Origin: Lachnospiraceae bacterium
GTDB lineage: Bacteria > Bacillota > Clostridia > Lachnospirales > Lachnospiraceae
Assembly (NCBI GenBank): GCA_030524705.1
Contig: JAUNGD010000015.1
Location: 1 to 61,195 of the forward strand
Reading direction: 5' to 3'
Length of the DNA: 61,195 bases
In this document: piece after piece, positions 15,584-23,907 of the stretch
How positions within the stretch are numbered: position 1 is the stretch's first letter
How the letters are laid out: each line of letters starts with the position of its first letter
Position numbers and translations under genes: made by a program
Notes under the pieces: model-generated
What the model was told of the DNA's origin: nothing
What the model saw: the letters and a program-made list of their open reading frames with translations, nothing else
The model's database searches: none

Positions 15584-15614
15584 GCTGTATCTTTTTCAAA
15601 TAACTCTGTGGTTC

Positions 15615-16970
15615 TCAAAAAAAGACCGTAAAGCAGACACCATATGCTGTATTTTCCAGGTTATATTTCAACTCATGCCGGTCAAGGATCGTTTTTACGA
15701 TATAGAGTCCCAAGCCGCTGCCCCCGGTTTCCCGGCTATGGGACGGATCAGCCCGGTAAAACGGCTCGAAGATATGCCGCAAATCGGTATCTGCAATCCA
15801 TACACCGCTGTTACAAACCTTTAGGATTTCGCCTTTCAGAGAAACTTCTATATTTTCCTGCTCCGGGGAGTGCGCAGCCGCATTGCCGATGATATTCGAG
15901 ATTGCTTTTTGCAGCAGTTCCCTATCGCCATGAATAATACAGCCCTCCTCAATATCTATAAGGAAGTTCTGGTTTTTATCCTCTGCGGCACTCTGCCATT
16001 TGCGGCAGCACTGGCGGACAAGACTGCTCAGATCAATTTCAGAAACCGTCAGGCTGAAATCACTTCCGGCCATGCGGGAGGCAGAAAGAATTTCTTTTAC
16101 CAGCCGCTCCATTTCATTGACAGTACGCATGGACTGACGCAGGTGGACGTCTCGGTCTTTGTATCCGCCTACTTGATAAATCATTCCTTCCAATTCTCCC
16201 TTTAAGACAGTGATCGGTGTTTTCAACTCATGGGATACTGCGCGGAAAAAGTCTACCCGCAGCTTTTCCTGCCGGCGCTCCTGTTCAATATCGGCCTGTA
16301 ATTTTTCATTGGCTTCAGTCAGTTCCTTTAAAGCTTCGTCCAGCCGCTCGGCCATTGTATTCAGATTGTTGGCCAATATCCCCACTTCATCAGAACGCTT
16401 CGTATCACACCGCCAGGTCATGTCCAGGACAGTCAGACGCTCCGAAACACTGCTGATTTCAATCATCGGTTTTGTCAGGAATCGAGACACAAAATAGGAT
16501 GCGGCTAGGGATATGATCAACACCAAAATCCCGATTATGGGGAATAGTCTCCAGAAGGTCTGCGTCAACTGATTTACCAGCTTCGCCGACGTAAATATCT
16601 GCAAACTATATATGCCATCCGCAAGTGCCAATCCGATTGTAGCCGCTTGCGTTGGCTGCTCCGTCTCCGTACCCTCTGGAATTTCTGATCCGAAACCAAT
16701 CTTTGCGTTTTTTCCCTCCAGAACAGCGCTGGCATTGTTATTAACGCAAAATTCATAGATTTTCTGCGTCGCATCATTTAAGCTGCTGCTTTCCAATTCT
16801 GCAGCGAATTGGTCGATCTGTTCCACATAGCCATCAGCCAGGGTATATTTATAGCTTGCCGGCATGACTGCCATGACGATGCCGTAAAGCAGAATACTCA
16901 CTGAAAACAGCAGTACCGTCAGTATCAGGAATATTTTCAGCCACAGGCCGCTCTTAACTTTCTTTATCAA
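15615..16970 (-). CDS. Sensor histidine kinase
   Basis: 451 residues, TTG start at 16970 overlapping the response regulator by 17 bases. TM1 about residues 10-35, extracytoplasmic sensor of about 100 residues, TM2 at LFPIIGILVLIISLAASYFVSRF, HAMP linker, HisKA box FFRAVSHELKTPITVLKGE with the phosphorylated His, and HATPase N-box ISNIIGNAAAHS and G-box GGSGLGLYIVKTIL. It phosphorylates the adjacent OmpR-type regulator, likely in response to a cell-envelope signal. Kinases next to FtsX-type transporters often sense the peptide the transporter handles. Confidence 0.92.
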   Translation of the reverse strand: MIKKVKSGLWLKIFLILTVLLFSVSILLYGIVMAVMPASYKYTLADGYVEQIDQFAAELESSSLNDATQKIYEFCVNNNASAVLEGKNAKIGFGSEIPEGTETEQPTQAATIGLALADGIYSLQIFTSAKLVNQLTQTFWRLFPIIGILVLIISLAASYFVSRFLTKPMIEISSVSERLTVLDMTWRCDTKRSDEVGILANNLNTMAERLDEALKELTEANEKLQADIEQERRQEKLRVDFFRAVSHELKTPITVLKGELEGMIYQVGGYKDRDVHLRQSMRTVNEMERLVKEILSASRMAGSDFSLTVSEIDLSSLVRQCCRKWQSAAEDKNQNFLIDIEEGCIIHGDRELLQKAISNIIGNAAAHSPEQENIEVSLKGEILKVCNSGVWIADTDLRHIFEPFYRADPSHSRETGGSGLGLYIVKTILDRHELKYNLENTAYGVCFTVFF

Positions 16971-17625
16971 TCCGGTATCCCACCCCTCTGATGGTTTCGA
17001 TACATTCCACCCCTAATTTCTTGCGGATGTTCTTGATATGGGTATTGATGATTTTATCATCACCCATATAGTCATAGTTCCAAATGATGTCCAATAGCTG
17101 TTCCCTTGTAAACACCCTCCCTTGATTTTCCATAAACAAACGCAGAATTTCAAACTCACGGGCAGTCAATACAATCTCTTGTCCAGCTACAAACACCTTA
17201 TAATTTTCCGTGTCCAACTGGATTTCACGGTAAGTCAGAATATTGCCGCTTGCTTCTGCATTCTTTGTACGCCGCAATACTGCTTCGATCCGGCGAAGGA
17301 CAAGGGGCATAGAAAAGGGCTTTGCGATGTAGTCGTCTGCCAAGAGGTCAAATCCTTTCATCTGGCTTTCCTCGTCATCCAGGGCCGTCAGCAGAATCAC
17401 AGGCGTATCGCTCTCATTGCGTATCATTTCACAGACCGTATATCCATCCAGCCTTGGCATCATAATATCCAGCAGTACCAGATCATACTGCGCCGTATGG
17501 AAAGCAGCAATTCCCTCCATCCCATCATTTGCAGGTGTAACTTTATATCCTGAGTCCTCCAGAAATGCCGTTAATACATTCTGTATAGATTTTTCATCTT
17601 CTATGATTAAAATATTTCTTTGCAA
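16954..17625 (-). CDS. OmpR/PhoB-family response regulator
   Basis: 223 residues from TTG 17625 (8 bases after GGAGG); the ATG at 17631 would be only 2 bases from it. Receiver domain with acidic pocket (IIEDEKS), phospho-acceptor in LVLLDIMMPRLDG, and the K in YIAKPFSMPLVL; then winged helix with EFEILRLFMENQGRVFTREQLLDIIW and GVGYRID. It should bind the CTCCAC direct repeats found before itself and before the permease gene, giving autoregulation and activation of the transporter. Confidence 0.92.
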   Translation of the reverse strand: MQRNILIIEDEKSIQNVLTAFLEDSGYKVTPANDGMEGIAAFHTAQYDLVLLDIMMPRLDGYTVCEMIRNESDTPVILLTALDDEESQMKGFDLLADDYIAKPFSMPLVLRRIEAVLRRTKNAEASGNILTYREIQLDTENYKVFVAGQEIVLTAREFEILRLFMENQGRVFTREQLLDIIWNYDYMGDDKIINTHIKNIRKKLGVECIETIRGVGYRIDKES

Positions 17626-17645
17626 TCTCATCACCTCCGGCTTCA

Positions 17646-17678
17646 AGCATACCATAGAAAAGTGGAGTTCAGGTGGAG
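17646..17678 (-). promoter_or_regulatory. Promoter of the two-component operon with response-regulator repeat
   Basis: GTGGAG at 17662-17667 and 17673-17678 (11-bp period), 10 bases upstream of a -10 element TATGCT (complement of 17646-17651). Spacing and sequence match the ABC-operon promoter at 15491-15523. Confidence 0.72.
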
Positions 17679-17715
17679 AACATCAACAACCTACAAATTT
17701 AGACTCAATAGGTTA

Positions 17716-18306
17716 TCAGCTCTGCGTCTTAACGTCTGGCTCTTTGCTGCATTTTTCGTTGAAAACAAGAATAATTCCTTTCTTTAATCTACAATTTTTT
17801 AAATTTTGATCTGATATGCTTTTTATCCTTCCATCCAAAATTAACTGCAAATATTCTTTTTGCGATAAATCTAATTTTTCTCTGACTATAGAGGATACCT
17901 TTATAGAACATGAGTACTTGCATTTTATCTCAAGCTCTACCGTTTCGTCTAAGTTAAAGTTATCCCCTATCACACTGTATGAAGGTAATCCAACCTCCAC
18001 ACCATTCCCACACAAAAAGTCACTGTTCATTGCATATTGTTCCACAAGCTCTTTATCATTTTTATGAAAATCATCCAGCAGATTAGCTGGTAATAATTGT
18101 GGAGAAACACGAGAATAAATTGTAGCATTCCATGTAGTATCACAACTCAAACACTTATAAATCAACCAAATATCCAGGCATCTTCTTTGAGCATTAACAC
18201 GGAATTGTCCCGAACAAATAAATGCACTTTTTTTACCACATTTTTTACAATATTTCAATACAGGCAGCAGTGATAAATACTGTACCTCCCATACCATTTT
18301 CTTCAT
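17716..18306 (-). CDS. DUF1062 domain protein
   Basis: 196 residues from ATG 18306 (MKKMVWEVQYLSLLPVLKYC), the usual DUF1062 opening; the frame is open further upstream but without family sequence. A zinc-ribbon-like CKKCGK...C..C pattern (YCKKCGKKSAF, then YKCLSCDTTWNATIYSR) is conserved in the family. The second half is helical and less conserved. Function unknown in the literature known to me. It lies between the two-component system and a CD3324-type protein and is probably independently transcribed. Confidence 0.82.
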   Translation of the reverse strand: MKKMVWEVQYLSLLPVLKYCKKCGKKSAFICSGQFRVNAQRRCLDIWLIYKCLSCDTTWNATIYSRVSPQLLPANLLDDFHKNDKELVEQYAMNSDFLCGNGVEVGLPSYSVIGDNFNLDETVELEIKCKYSCSIKVSSIVREKLDLSQKEYLQLILDGRIKSISDQNLKNCRLKKGIILVFNEKCSKEPDVKTQS

Positions 18307-18461
18307 ATCATAAGTTTTCCACTCCGTAATTCTAAAAACACGGGGTAAATAGTCATAATGTTTTTTCAGCAATATCGTCCCCTTTAACCTTCTCTCAAAT
18401 CGTAACATCATGAAATAATAAATCCAACCTAATACTCTTTTTATAATCGAACATAAGCAAA

Positions 18462-18494
18462 GGGCCGGTATAGCTTATAAAACTATACCGACCC
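18462..18494 (-). terminator. Terminator of the CD3324-family gene
   Basis: GGGCCGGTATAG (18462-18473) pairs with CTATACCGACCC (18483-18494), a near-perfect stem with a short AT-rich loop, followed on the minus strand by TTTGCTT. Confidence 0.75.
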
Positions 18495-18498
18495 AGCT

Positions 18499-18780
18499 TT
18501 ATCCTTTATCATCTTTTTTTAGCTGCCCGACAATTCGTTGAATACTTTTCAAAGATAAAAAATATTTTTCTGCGAGATAATCCATCGATTCCCCTGAAAG
18601 ATAATCTTCATAAATGTATTGATTCCTAACCTGCAATTCTTGACGAGTTGAAGTTGCTGCTCCCCAATCTTTTTTATTGTCAGAAATCCTGGGAATATAA
18701 AGAAATTCTCCATCAACATATTCCTGAACCTTTTGTAATAAATCCTGAGGCAGAATTTGTGTTGCACTTTTATAGCCCAT
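18499..18780 (-). CDS. CD3324-family helix-turn-helix protein
   Basis: 93 residues. The conserved opening is MGYKSATQILPQDLLQKVQEYVDGEFLYIPR, followed by a C-terminal HTH (MDYLAEKYFLSLKSIQRIVGQLKK) like Mor/sigma-type helices. AGGAG lies before ATG 18780. Single-gene unit closed by a strong hairpin. The target is unknown; family members are small putative regulators common in Clostridia. Upstream (18781-18970) the only structure seen is an inverted repeat GCTGCG...CGCAGC at 18851-18875 that could be an operator. Confidence 0.85.
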   Translation of the reverse strand: MGYKSATQILPQDLLQKVQEYVDGEFLYIPRISDNKKDWGAATSTRQELQVRNQYIYEDYLSGESMDYLAEKYFLSLKSIQRIVGQLKKDDKG

Positions 18781-18970
18781 TTCGTACTCCTATCACATTT
18801 TCTCTAACAGGAACAGCAAAGTCTATCCGCAACACCCTTCAGTTTTATTAGCTGCGATAGCTTTGCTTACGCAGCAATAACGATAGGATTAAGCATAAAT
18901 TCCCAATCCTCCTTTCTCTATCCATATTGGTTCATTTTAGCATAATAGGTAAGCATACGAAACCTCAAAC

Positions 18971-19321
18971 TTATTTATTAAACGAAAAGGAGATTTCTTT
19001 CCCTAACAATATAACCGTACAGCACTGCGGATCAATGGTAAGATTACCTCGCTGGATGATGGGCTGCCGTTTGACATTCATTTTCTGTGTATTCCCTCTT
19101 CTCGAAGCCAAGAGCAAACCAGACAATCCATGCTCCATTATACATCGAGGATGAGAAAAATTCCGTTTTAACAGAAAATCCCGTATTCTTCCATAAGCGC
19201 CATTGGGATTCTTTTCTGAATAGTATTCTTTCAAAGCTTTAACTCGAAGATCAAAATACAGTATCTTACCCCAACGATACAATGAGTTATTTTCAAAAAA
19301 GACTTGCTTTTTTGCGTTCAA
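18971..19321 (-). pseudogene. Chimeric fragment: VapD-like N-terminus joined to an OmpR-type regulator linker
   Basis: An open frame of 116 codons. Residues about 20-56 (ILYFDLRVKALKEYYSEKN, GAYGRIRDFLLKRNFSH) look like the N-terminal half of VapD-type endoribonucleases. After NFSH the match ends. Residues about 86-116 (QRGNLTIDPQCCTVILLGKEISFSF) look like the start of an OmpR-type winged-helix domain (the GNLTID...V..GKEI strand pair). Neither domain is complete, and no convincing ribosome binding site was found. Best read as fused gene debris; a novel short protein cannot be excluded. Confidence 0.6.
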
Positions 19322-19392
19322 AAATAATGAATACTTTGAGAAATAGACTCATAAAAGTAACTTCGTATACCGTCTATTTATCATCTATTCCC

Positions 19393-20490
19393 TTATTCCT
19401 GAATCAAAGAAGCCTCCAAATCGGACAGCATCGTATCCAGTGCTGTAATTCCACCCTCTGCGGTATACCAAACGGCCGGATTCTCCAGATAAACAAGATT
19501 ACCGTTATTGTACGCATCTGTGCCCATAACTAATTCATTTTCCATAATGTCCCTTGCAAGCTGTGCGCCATCCGTACCGATTGCAGCATCACGGTCCATA
19601 ACAAAGATATAATCCGGATTCAGGGATACAATCAGCTCAAAGGATGCTTCATTGCCATGAGTGGCAGTTCCTCCCTGGGTACTGTCTGCGCCTTCTGCAT
19701 TTTCCGTTTTTTCTGCACTGTCTGTTCTTTCCGCATTTTCTTCGCCTTTACCTTCTCCTCTGTTTCCTTCTCCTGCATCCTGTCCGCCTCTTTCTCCGCT
19801 TCGTTCAGAAGAAGTTTCCTTGCAGAGATTGTCAAAGCCAATCTCTGTACCAATGATGGAGCAGCGTCCGTCATTTCCAAGAACATTGAAGCTTCCGCTT
19901 GTACACATTCCTATCACTGCCGTTTTTCCCTCTGCTGCCTCCTGAAGCGCCGCAATGCGTTCATCAAATCCGGCAAATTTTTCTTCAACCTGATCTTCCA
20001 TACCGAAGATAGATGCGATAACCCCTGCATTTTCATGGGTGCTTTCCACCACACCTTTTTCCACGTCCGTAGCCAGATAAACCACCGGCGCAATTTCACT
20101 TAATGCATCATAGGATTTGCTCAGACGTCCCCCAATAAAAATCACATCCGGTTCGCACGCCATCACTGCCTCTAAATCGGCTTCTTTGATCGTTCCAAGC
20201 TTTTCCACACCGTCCTGCTCCGTATATTTCTTCAGGTAATCCAGAGTTGTGCTCGCGCATCCCACTACCCTGTCTCCCAGTCCAAGATTATCCATAATAT
20301 CAAGGGCTGCAAAATCAAGAATCGCCACGCGCTGCGGATCATAGGGAACTTCCATCTCCTCCATTTCTCCCTGTGCATTCAGCGCAGAAATATTGACCGT
20401 TTCCGCCCCATCCTCGGCGGCGCTGACATTCATTGCTCCGGCGCCAAGAACCATCATACCTGTTAATAATAAAGCTGTCATTTTTTTCAT
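19393..20490 (-). CDS. Siderophore/iron-chelate ABC substrate-binding protein (YclQ-like)
   Basis: 365 residues from ATG 20490 (AGGAG 10 bases upstream). Signal peptide MKKMTALLLTGMMVLGAGAMNVSAA lacks the lipobox cysteine expected of Gram-positive binding proteins. Two lobes are present: VPYDPQRVAILDFAALDIMDNLGLGDRV and, after a helix, SFELIVSLNPDYIFVMDRD, ending AVWYTAEGGITALDTMLSDLE, which matches YclQ/FatB-type proteins. Between them (about residues 228-282) is a Gly/Glu/Ser/Thr-rich low-complexity insertion. Last gene of a permease-permease-ATPase-binding protein operon. Confidence 0.9.
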   Translation of the reverse strand: MKKMTALLLTGMMVLGAGAMNVSAAEDGAETVNISALNAQGEMEEMEVPYDPQRVAILDFAALDIMDNLGLGDRVVGCASTTLDYLKKYTEQDGVEKLGTIKEADLEAVMACEPDVIFIGGRLSKSYDALSEIAPVVYLATDVEKGVVESTHENAGVIASIFGMEDQVEEKFAGFDERIAALQEAAEGKTAVIGMCTSGSFNVLGNDGRCSIIGTEIGFDNLCKETSSERSGERGGQDAGEGNRGEGKGEENAERTDSAEKTENAEGADSTQGGTATHGNEASFELIVSLNPDYIFVMDRDAAIGTDGAQLARDIMENELVMGTDAYNNGNLVYLENPAVWYTAEGGITALDTMLSDLEASLIQE

Positions 20491-20542
20491 AATCTGCAAT
20501 ACTCCTTTTTCGTTTTTTATTGTGCCCGGGATACCAGGCGGG

Positions 20543-21295
20543 TTAATAGTATATAGAAAGAGGTTTTCCTTCTATCTCCTTTATTTCAAAATCCACGTGA
20601 TAGATCATGGATAATGTCTCCTTCGTCATCACCTCCTTTACCGTACCGAATTTTGCAATTTTTCCATCTACAAAAGCACAGATGTAGTCGGAATAAAATG
20701 CCGCGTAATTAATTTCATGCAGCACTAAAATCACCGTCTTTCCCAGCTCATTACATAGCCGACGGACAATTTTCATCATGTTCGTAGCGTGATAAATATC
20801 CAGATTATTGGTGGGTTCATCCAGAAGGACATACTCTGTATCCTGGGCAATCACCATGGCAATATACGCTCTCTGACGCTGCCCGCCGGACAGCTCGTCA
20901 ATAAAACGGTCTTCAAATTCCTGCAGTTCCATATACGCAATGGCCTGGTCTATGATTTTTTCTTCTTCCTTGGTGATGCGCCCTCCGGAATACGGAAAAC
21001 GCCCGAATGATACCAGTTCCCGGACAGTGAGCTTCATCTGGATATTGTTTGTCTGTGTCAGAATCGCCAGACGTTTTGCAAGCTCCTTGCTCTTCCATTT
21101 GGAAATATCGGTTCCTTCAAATTCCACACTGCCGCAGTCTCTGGCGATCAGCCTGGATAAAATCCCCATAACCGTGGATTTTCCGGCCCCATTAGGACCG
21201 ATCAGAGAAATGACCTTCCCTTTGGGTATTTCAAAGCTTACGTCATCTACCACCGTTTTCCCGTCGTATTTTTTTGTGAGTTTCTCAATAATCAT
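20543..21295 (-). CDS. Siderophore ABC transporter ATP-binding protein (YclP-like)
   Basis: 250 residues. Walker A GPNGAGKST, Q-loop TQTNNIQMKLTVRELVSFGR, signature LSGGQRQRAYIAMVI, Walker B YVLLDEPTNNLD, H-loop VLHEINYA. The FSYD-like VRELVSFGRFPYSGGR segment is typical of ferric-chelate importers (FepC/FhuC/YclP). Starts 3 bases after the upstream permease stop, so it is translationally coupled. It powers import of a ferric siderophore through the two FecCD permeases. Confidence 0.93.
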   Translation of the reverse strand: MIIEKLTKKYDGKTVVDDVSFEIPKGKVISLIGPNGAGKSTVMGILSRLIARDCGSVEFEGTDISKWKSKELAKRLAILTQTNNIQMKLTVRELVSFGRFPYSGGRITKEEEKIIDQAIAYMELQEFEDRFIDELSGGQRQRAYIAMVIAQDTEYVLLDEPTNNLDIYHATNMMKIVRRLCNELGKTVILVLHEINYAAFYSDYICAFVDGKIAKFGTVKEVMTKETLSMIYHVDFEIKEIEGKPLSIYY

Positions 21296-21298
21296 GAC

Positions 21299-22279
21299 TT
21301 ATACCCCCTTATTCGCAAGAAGAAGATACAGAAAATAAATTCCCCCGCCTACTGTAATAAACACACTGACCGGAATCGTATAGGAAAATACATGCTCCAC
21401 AAGAATCTGTCCTCCAACCAGAATGATTATCCCAAACAAAGCAGATCCCAATACAAGCTGTGTATGGCGGTAAGTTTTCAAAAGCTGCCTGGACAGATTT
21501 GCAATAATCAGTCCCATGAAGGAAATCGGCCCAACCATGGCCGTGGCCACAGCAATACAAAGAGTCACTCCCAGCAGCAAGCGGCGGATACATCTGTCAT
21601 AATCCACCCCCAGGTTAATTGCCTGATCCTTCCCAAGGGTCAGAACATCCAAAAGTCTGAGTTCCTTCCGAAAAATCACGATCAACGCTGCTAATACGAT
21701 TAGTGAAAAAATAATAATCTCGGAATTGATATTGCTGAAGCTTGCTACCAAGGTACTCAGAAGCGAATCATACTCATTTGGATCCATAATACGCGTTAAT
21801 GTATTTTGTACGCTGGAGAAAAACGAAGACAGCACCGTACCGATCAGCAGTACATAAAGTACATTGTGTTTTGTCTTCTTAAACAAATAACTGTAAACCA
21901 CGGTAGCCGTAATTCCCATCAGCACCAGATCCATCGCAAAGGATGCATTTGCATTATAGACAAAAATGCTGGCTGCCCCTGCAAAGAAATAAACAACTGT
22001 ATGAATCAGCGTATAAAGTGCATTCATTCCCAAAAGGCATGGAGTCACAATTCTGTTATTAATGATGGACTGAAAAATAATAGAGGCCGCACCTATGGAA
22101 AAAGCCGTAATGATCATCACGATCAGCTTAGGAGTTCGTATCTTCATCGCGTACCGAACCAGCTTCGGATTCCCGAATCTGACCCCCACCGTCATATAGG
22201 CTGCCGCCGCAAGCAGTACAAGAACCGTCAGAATGATTAGCTTTCCTGTATTAGACCTGTGTGAAGCAGTCTGTTTCAT
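21299..22279 (-). CDS. FecCD-family iron-chelate permease (YclO-like)
   Basis: 326 residues with about nine hydrophobic helices. Conserved family features include SIGAASIIFQSIINNRIVTPCLLGMNALY, the cytoplasmic coupling region LTLGKDQAINLGVDYDR, and GPISFMGLIIANLSRQL near the C-terminus. It overlaps the end of the first permease by 4 bases (ATGA). Forms a heterodimeric channel with it in the cytoplasmic membrane. Confidence 0.92.
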   Translation of the reverse strand: MKQTASHRSNTGKLIILTVLVLLAAAAYMTVGVRFGNPKLVRYAMKIRTPKLIVMIITAFSIGAASIIFQSIINNRIVTPCLLGMNALYTLIHTVVYFFAGAASIFVYNANASFAMDLVLMGITATVVYSYLFKKTKHNVLYVLLIGTVLSSFFSSVQNTLTRIMDPNEYDSLLSTLVASFSNINSEIIIFSLIVLAALIVIFRKELRLLDVLTLGKDQAINLGVDYDRCIRRLLLGVTLCIAVATAMVGPISFMGLIIANLSRQLLKTYRHTQLVLGSALFGIIILVGGQILVEHVFSYTIPVSVFITVGGGIYFLYLLLANKGV

Positions 22280-23310
22280 TTCGCTGTACCTCCTGTCACT
22301 TTGGCCGCATCTGTATTTCTTTTACCGATGCTGACTGCTTTCCTCCCATTTTTCAGACGGTATAGGAGCAAACCGATAAATACAATGCTTCCCAGAATTC
22401 CGATAATCAGTTCAATGGGTAATTCATACGGAGCAATCACTATTCTGCCGATCATGTCACATACCAGCACGAAAATCGCTCCGAACAAAGCCGTATCAAT
22501 CAGGGTTCCCCGGATTTTGTCTCCTTTGAACATCGCAACCAGGTTGGGTACAATCAGACCGATATAAGAGATGGAACCAACCACAACCACAATAGATGCC
22601 GTGATCATTGCCGCAATACTCAGGCCCATAAACAGGACAACATTATAAGGCACTCCCAAATTTCTGGAAAAATCTTTTCCCATTCCTACAATATTGAAGT
22701 GATTCGCAAATACAAATGCCAGAACCACCAGCGGCGCTACAAGATATACGATCTCATATCTTCCTCTCAATACCAGAGAAAAATGTCCCACCAGCCAGGA
22801 AGACAGGGCCTGAGTCATTTCATATTTGTATGCAAGATAATTCGTGATTCCTCCGATCACATTGCCAAACATGATTCCTACCAGAGGTACCATGACCACA
22901 TCCTTAAACTGAACCCTCTGAATAAACCAGACAAAGATCCATGTGCCCAATATCGCCGCAGCAAATGCAAAAATTGCTCTTCCCCATAAGGTAGAAGACG
23001 GCATGTAAAGCAGAGCCAGCAAAATTCCAAACTGTGCCGATGAAATCGTTGCACCTGTCGTCGGTGAAACAAACTTATTCATACAGAGCTGCTGCATAAT
23101 CAGTCCCGCTACACTCATGCCAATACCGGTGCATAAAATTGCAAGCAGTCTGGGAAGCCGGGAAATAAAAAATATCTCCCACTGTTGTACATCGCCTCCT
23201 GCCAGATCGGATAACTTAATATCCAAAACACCTACAAAAAGCGAGCATACGGACAGCACTGCCAATACTCCCGCTAAAATGATCGTTGAATAATGCTTCT
23301 TAATATTCAT
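22276..23310 (-). CDS. FecCD-family iron-chelate permease (YclN-like), first gene of operon
   Basis: 344 residues. Family blocks: LPRLLAILCTGIGMSVAGLIMQQLCMNKFVSPTTGA, MGKDFSRNLGVPYNVVLFMG and GSISYIGLIVPNLVAMFKGD. ATG 23310 lies immediately after GGAGGG, unusually close, so initiation may be weak. The leader contains a terminator-like stem and a palindrome over the -10, suggesting iron-responsive control. Gene order matches B. subtilis yclNOPQ (petrobactin uptake), but the substrate here is not shown by sequence. Confidence 0.92.
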   Translation of the reverse strand: MNIKKHYSTIILAGVLAVLSVCSLFVGVLDIKLSDLAGGDVQQWEIFFISRLPRLLAILCTGIGMSVAGLIMQQLCMNKFVSPTTGATISSAQFGILLALLYMPSSTLWGRAIFAFAAAILGTWIFVWFIQRVQFKDVVMVPLVGIMFGNVIGGITNYLAYKYEMTQALSSWLVGHFSLVLRGRYEIVYLVAPLVVLAFVFANHFNIVGMGKDFSRNLGVPYNVVLFMGLSIAAMITASIVVVVGSISYIGLIVPNLVAMFKGDKIRGTLIDTALFGAIFVLVCDMIGRIVIAPYELPIELIIGILGSIVFIGLLLYRLKNGRKAVSIGKRNTDAAKVTGGTAK

Positions 23311-23346
23311 CCCTCCTATTGTTGATTAGTCCAAGCTAACCCATTT

Positions 23347-23408
23347 CAAAAAAATAACACGCGGTATCAGAAAACTGGTCTTACATGTTTTCCAACATCG
23401 CGCGTTAT
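23347..23408 (-). promoter_or_regulatory. Terminator-like stem in the siderophore operon leader
   Basis: In the transcript ATAACGCGCG (23408-23399) pairs with CGCGTGTTAT (23363-23354), a 10-bp stem followed directly by TTTTTTT (23354-23348). The loop holds its own small hairpin ATGTT-GGAA-AACAT. The predicted start of transcription is at or next to the 5' arm. Candidate attenuator or riboregulator of iron uptake genes. Confidence 0.65.
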
Positions 23409-23441
23409 GTTAGTTATAACAAACTTTCTGTAAAAAAGCAA
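23409..23441 (-). promoter_or_regulatory. Promoter and palindromic operator of the siderophore operon
   Basis: -35 TTGCTT (23436-23441), 17-base spacer, -10 TATAAC (23413-23418). The palindrome GTTTGTTATAACTAAC (complement of 23409-23424) is centred on the -10, with only the fourth base of each arm breaking symmetry. Position suits a DtxR- or Fur-type repressor, but the sequence fits neither classical consensus exactly. Confidence 0.7.
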
Positions 23442-23445
23442 GTAT

Positions 23446-23494
23446 AAATTTTAACATGATATGATATACAAAATTTTAACATGGTATGATATAC
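23446..23494. repeat. Tandem 25-bp direct repeat upstream of the siderophore promoter
   Basis: Two adjacent copies of AAATTTTAACATGRTATGATATAC start at 23446 and 23471 (23 of 24 bases identical), just upstream of the -35. They abut the 3' end of the small Cys/His protein gene. They may be activator or repressor sites acting on the siderophore operon. Confidence 0.8.
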
Positions 23495-23860
23495 TCACCG
23501 TCTCCCATGGTGCGAAGGTTTATTCGGAGCCATCTCTATCCAATGATCCGACAGTTTTTTCAGAAGCTCAGCCAGATAAGCCGTCTCCTCCTTCGTCAAT
23601 ACAGAAAACATTTCGTTTGCCTGTTCCTGGGTAATTCCTCCGCGGTCCGCCACACCAGTCGCATGATGCAAATATTTCATGACAAGCTGCTGCTCTTTCT
23701 CTTCAAAGCTAAGCCGAGGGGAATGTCCGTGACCGTGATCGCGGCCGTGCTCCTGGGGGAGTTTTCCCGTTTTTGCATATTCTGCTCCTCGTTCACAGTG
23801 GGGATCCGCTAAATCACATTCTCGTGGACATATCGGACAGCTTTTTGTATTCTCATTCAT
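23495..23860 (-). CDS. Small Cys/His-rich protein of the MDR exporter operon
   Basis: 121 residues, GGAGGAG before ATG 23860. The N-terminal 45 residues contain CPICPRECDLADPHC, four cysteines spaced like a metal or zinc-knuckle site, followed by HGRDHGHGHS. The remainder is helical (GGITQEQANEMFSVLTKEETAYLAELLKKL). No signal peptide. It follows the exporter subunit by 47 bases and is probably co-transcribed with the MarR-ABC-ABC genes. Family not recognised; a metal-binding or redox sensor role is possible. Confidence 0.75.
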   Translation of the reverse strand: MNENTKSCPICPRECDLADPHCERGAEYAKTGKLPQEHGRDHGHGHSPRLSFEEKEQQLVMKYLHHATGVADRGGITQEQANEMFSVLTKEETAYLAELLKKLSDHWIEMAPNKPSHHGRR

Positions 23861-23907
23861 AGTTTATTCTCCTCCAAATTCATTTTTATATTTTGTTTCA
23901 TTGATTT

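Noticed and set aside
19632-20103. Frames in other phases across the siderophore-binding protein insertion
   Set aside because: They arise from the low-complexity codons; the main frame continues through the insertion into conserved C-lobe sequence.
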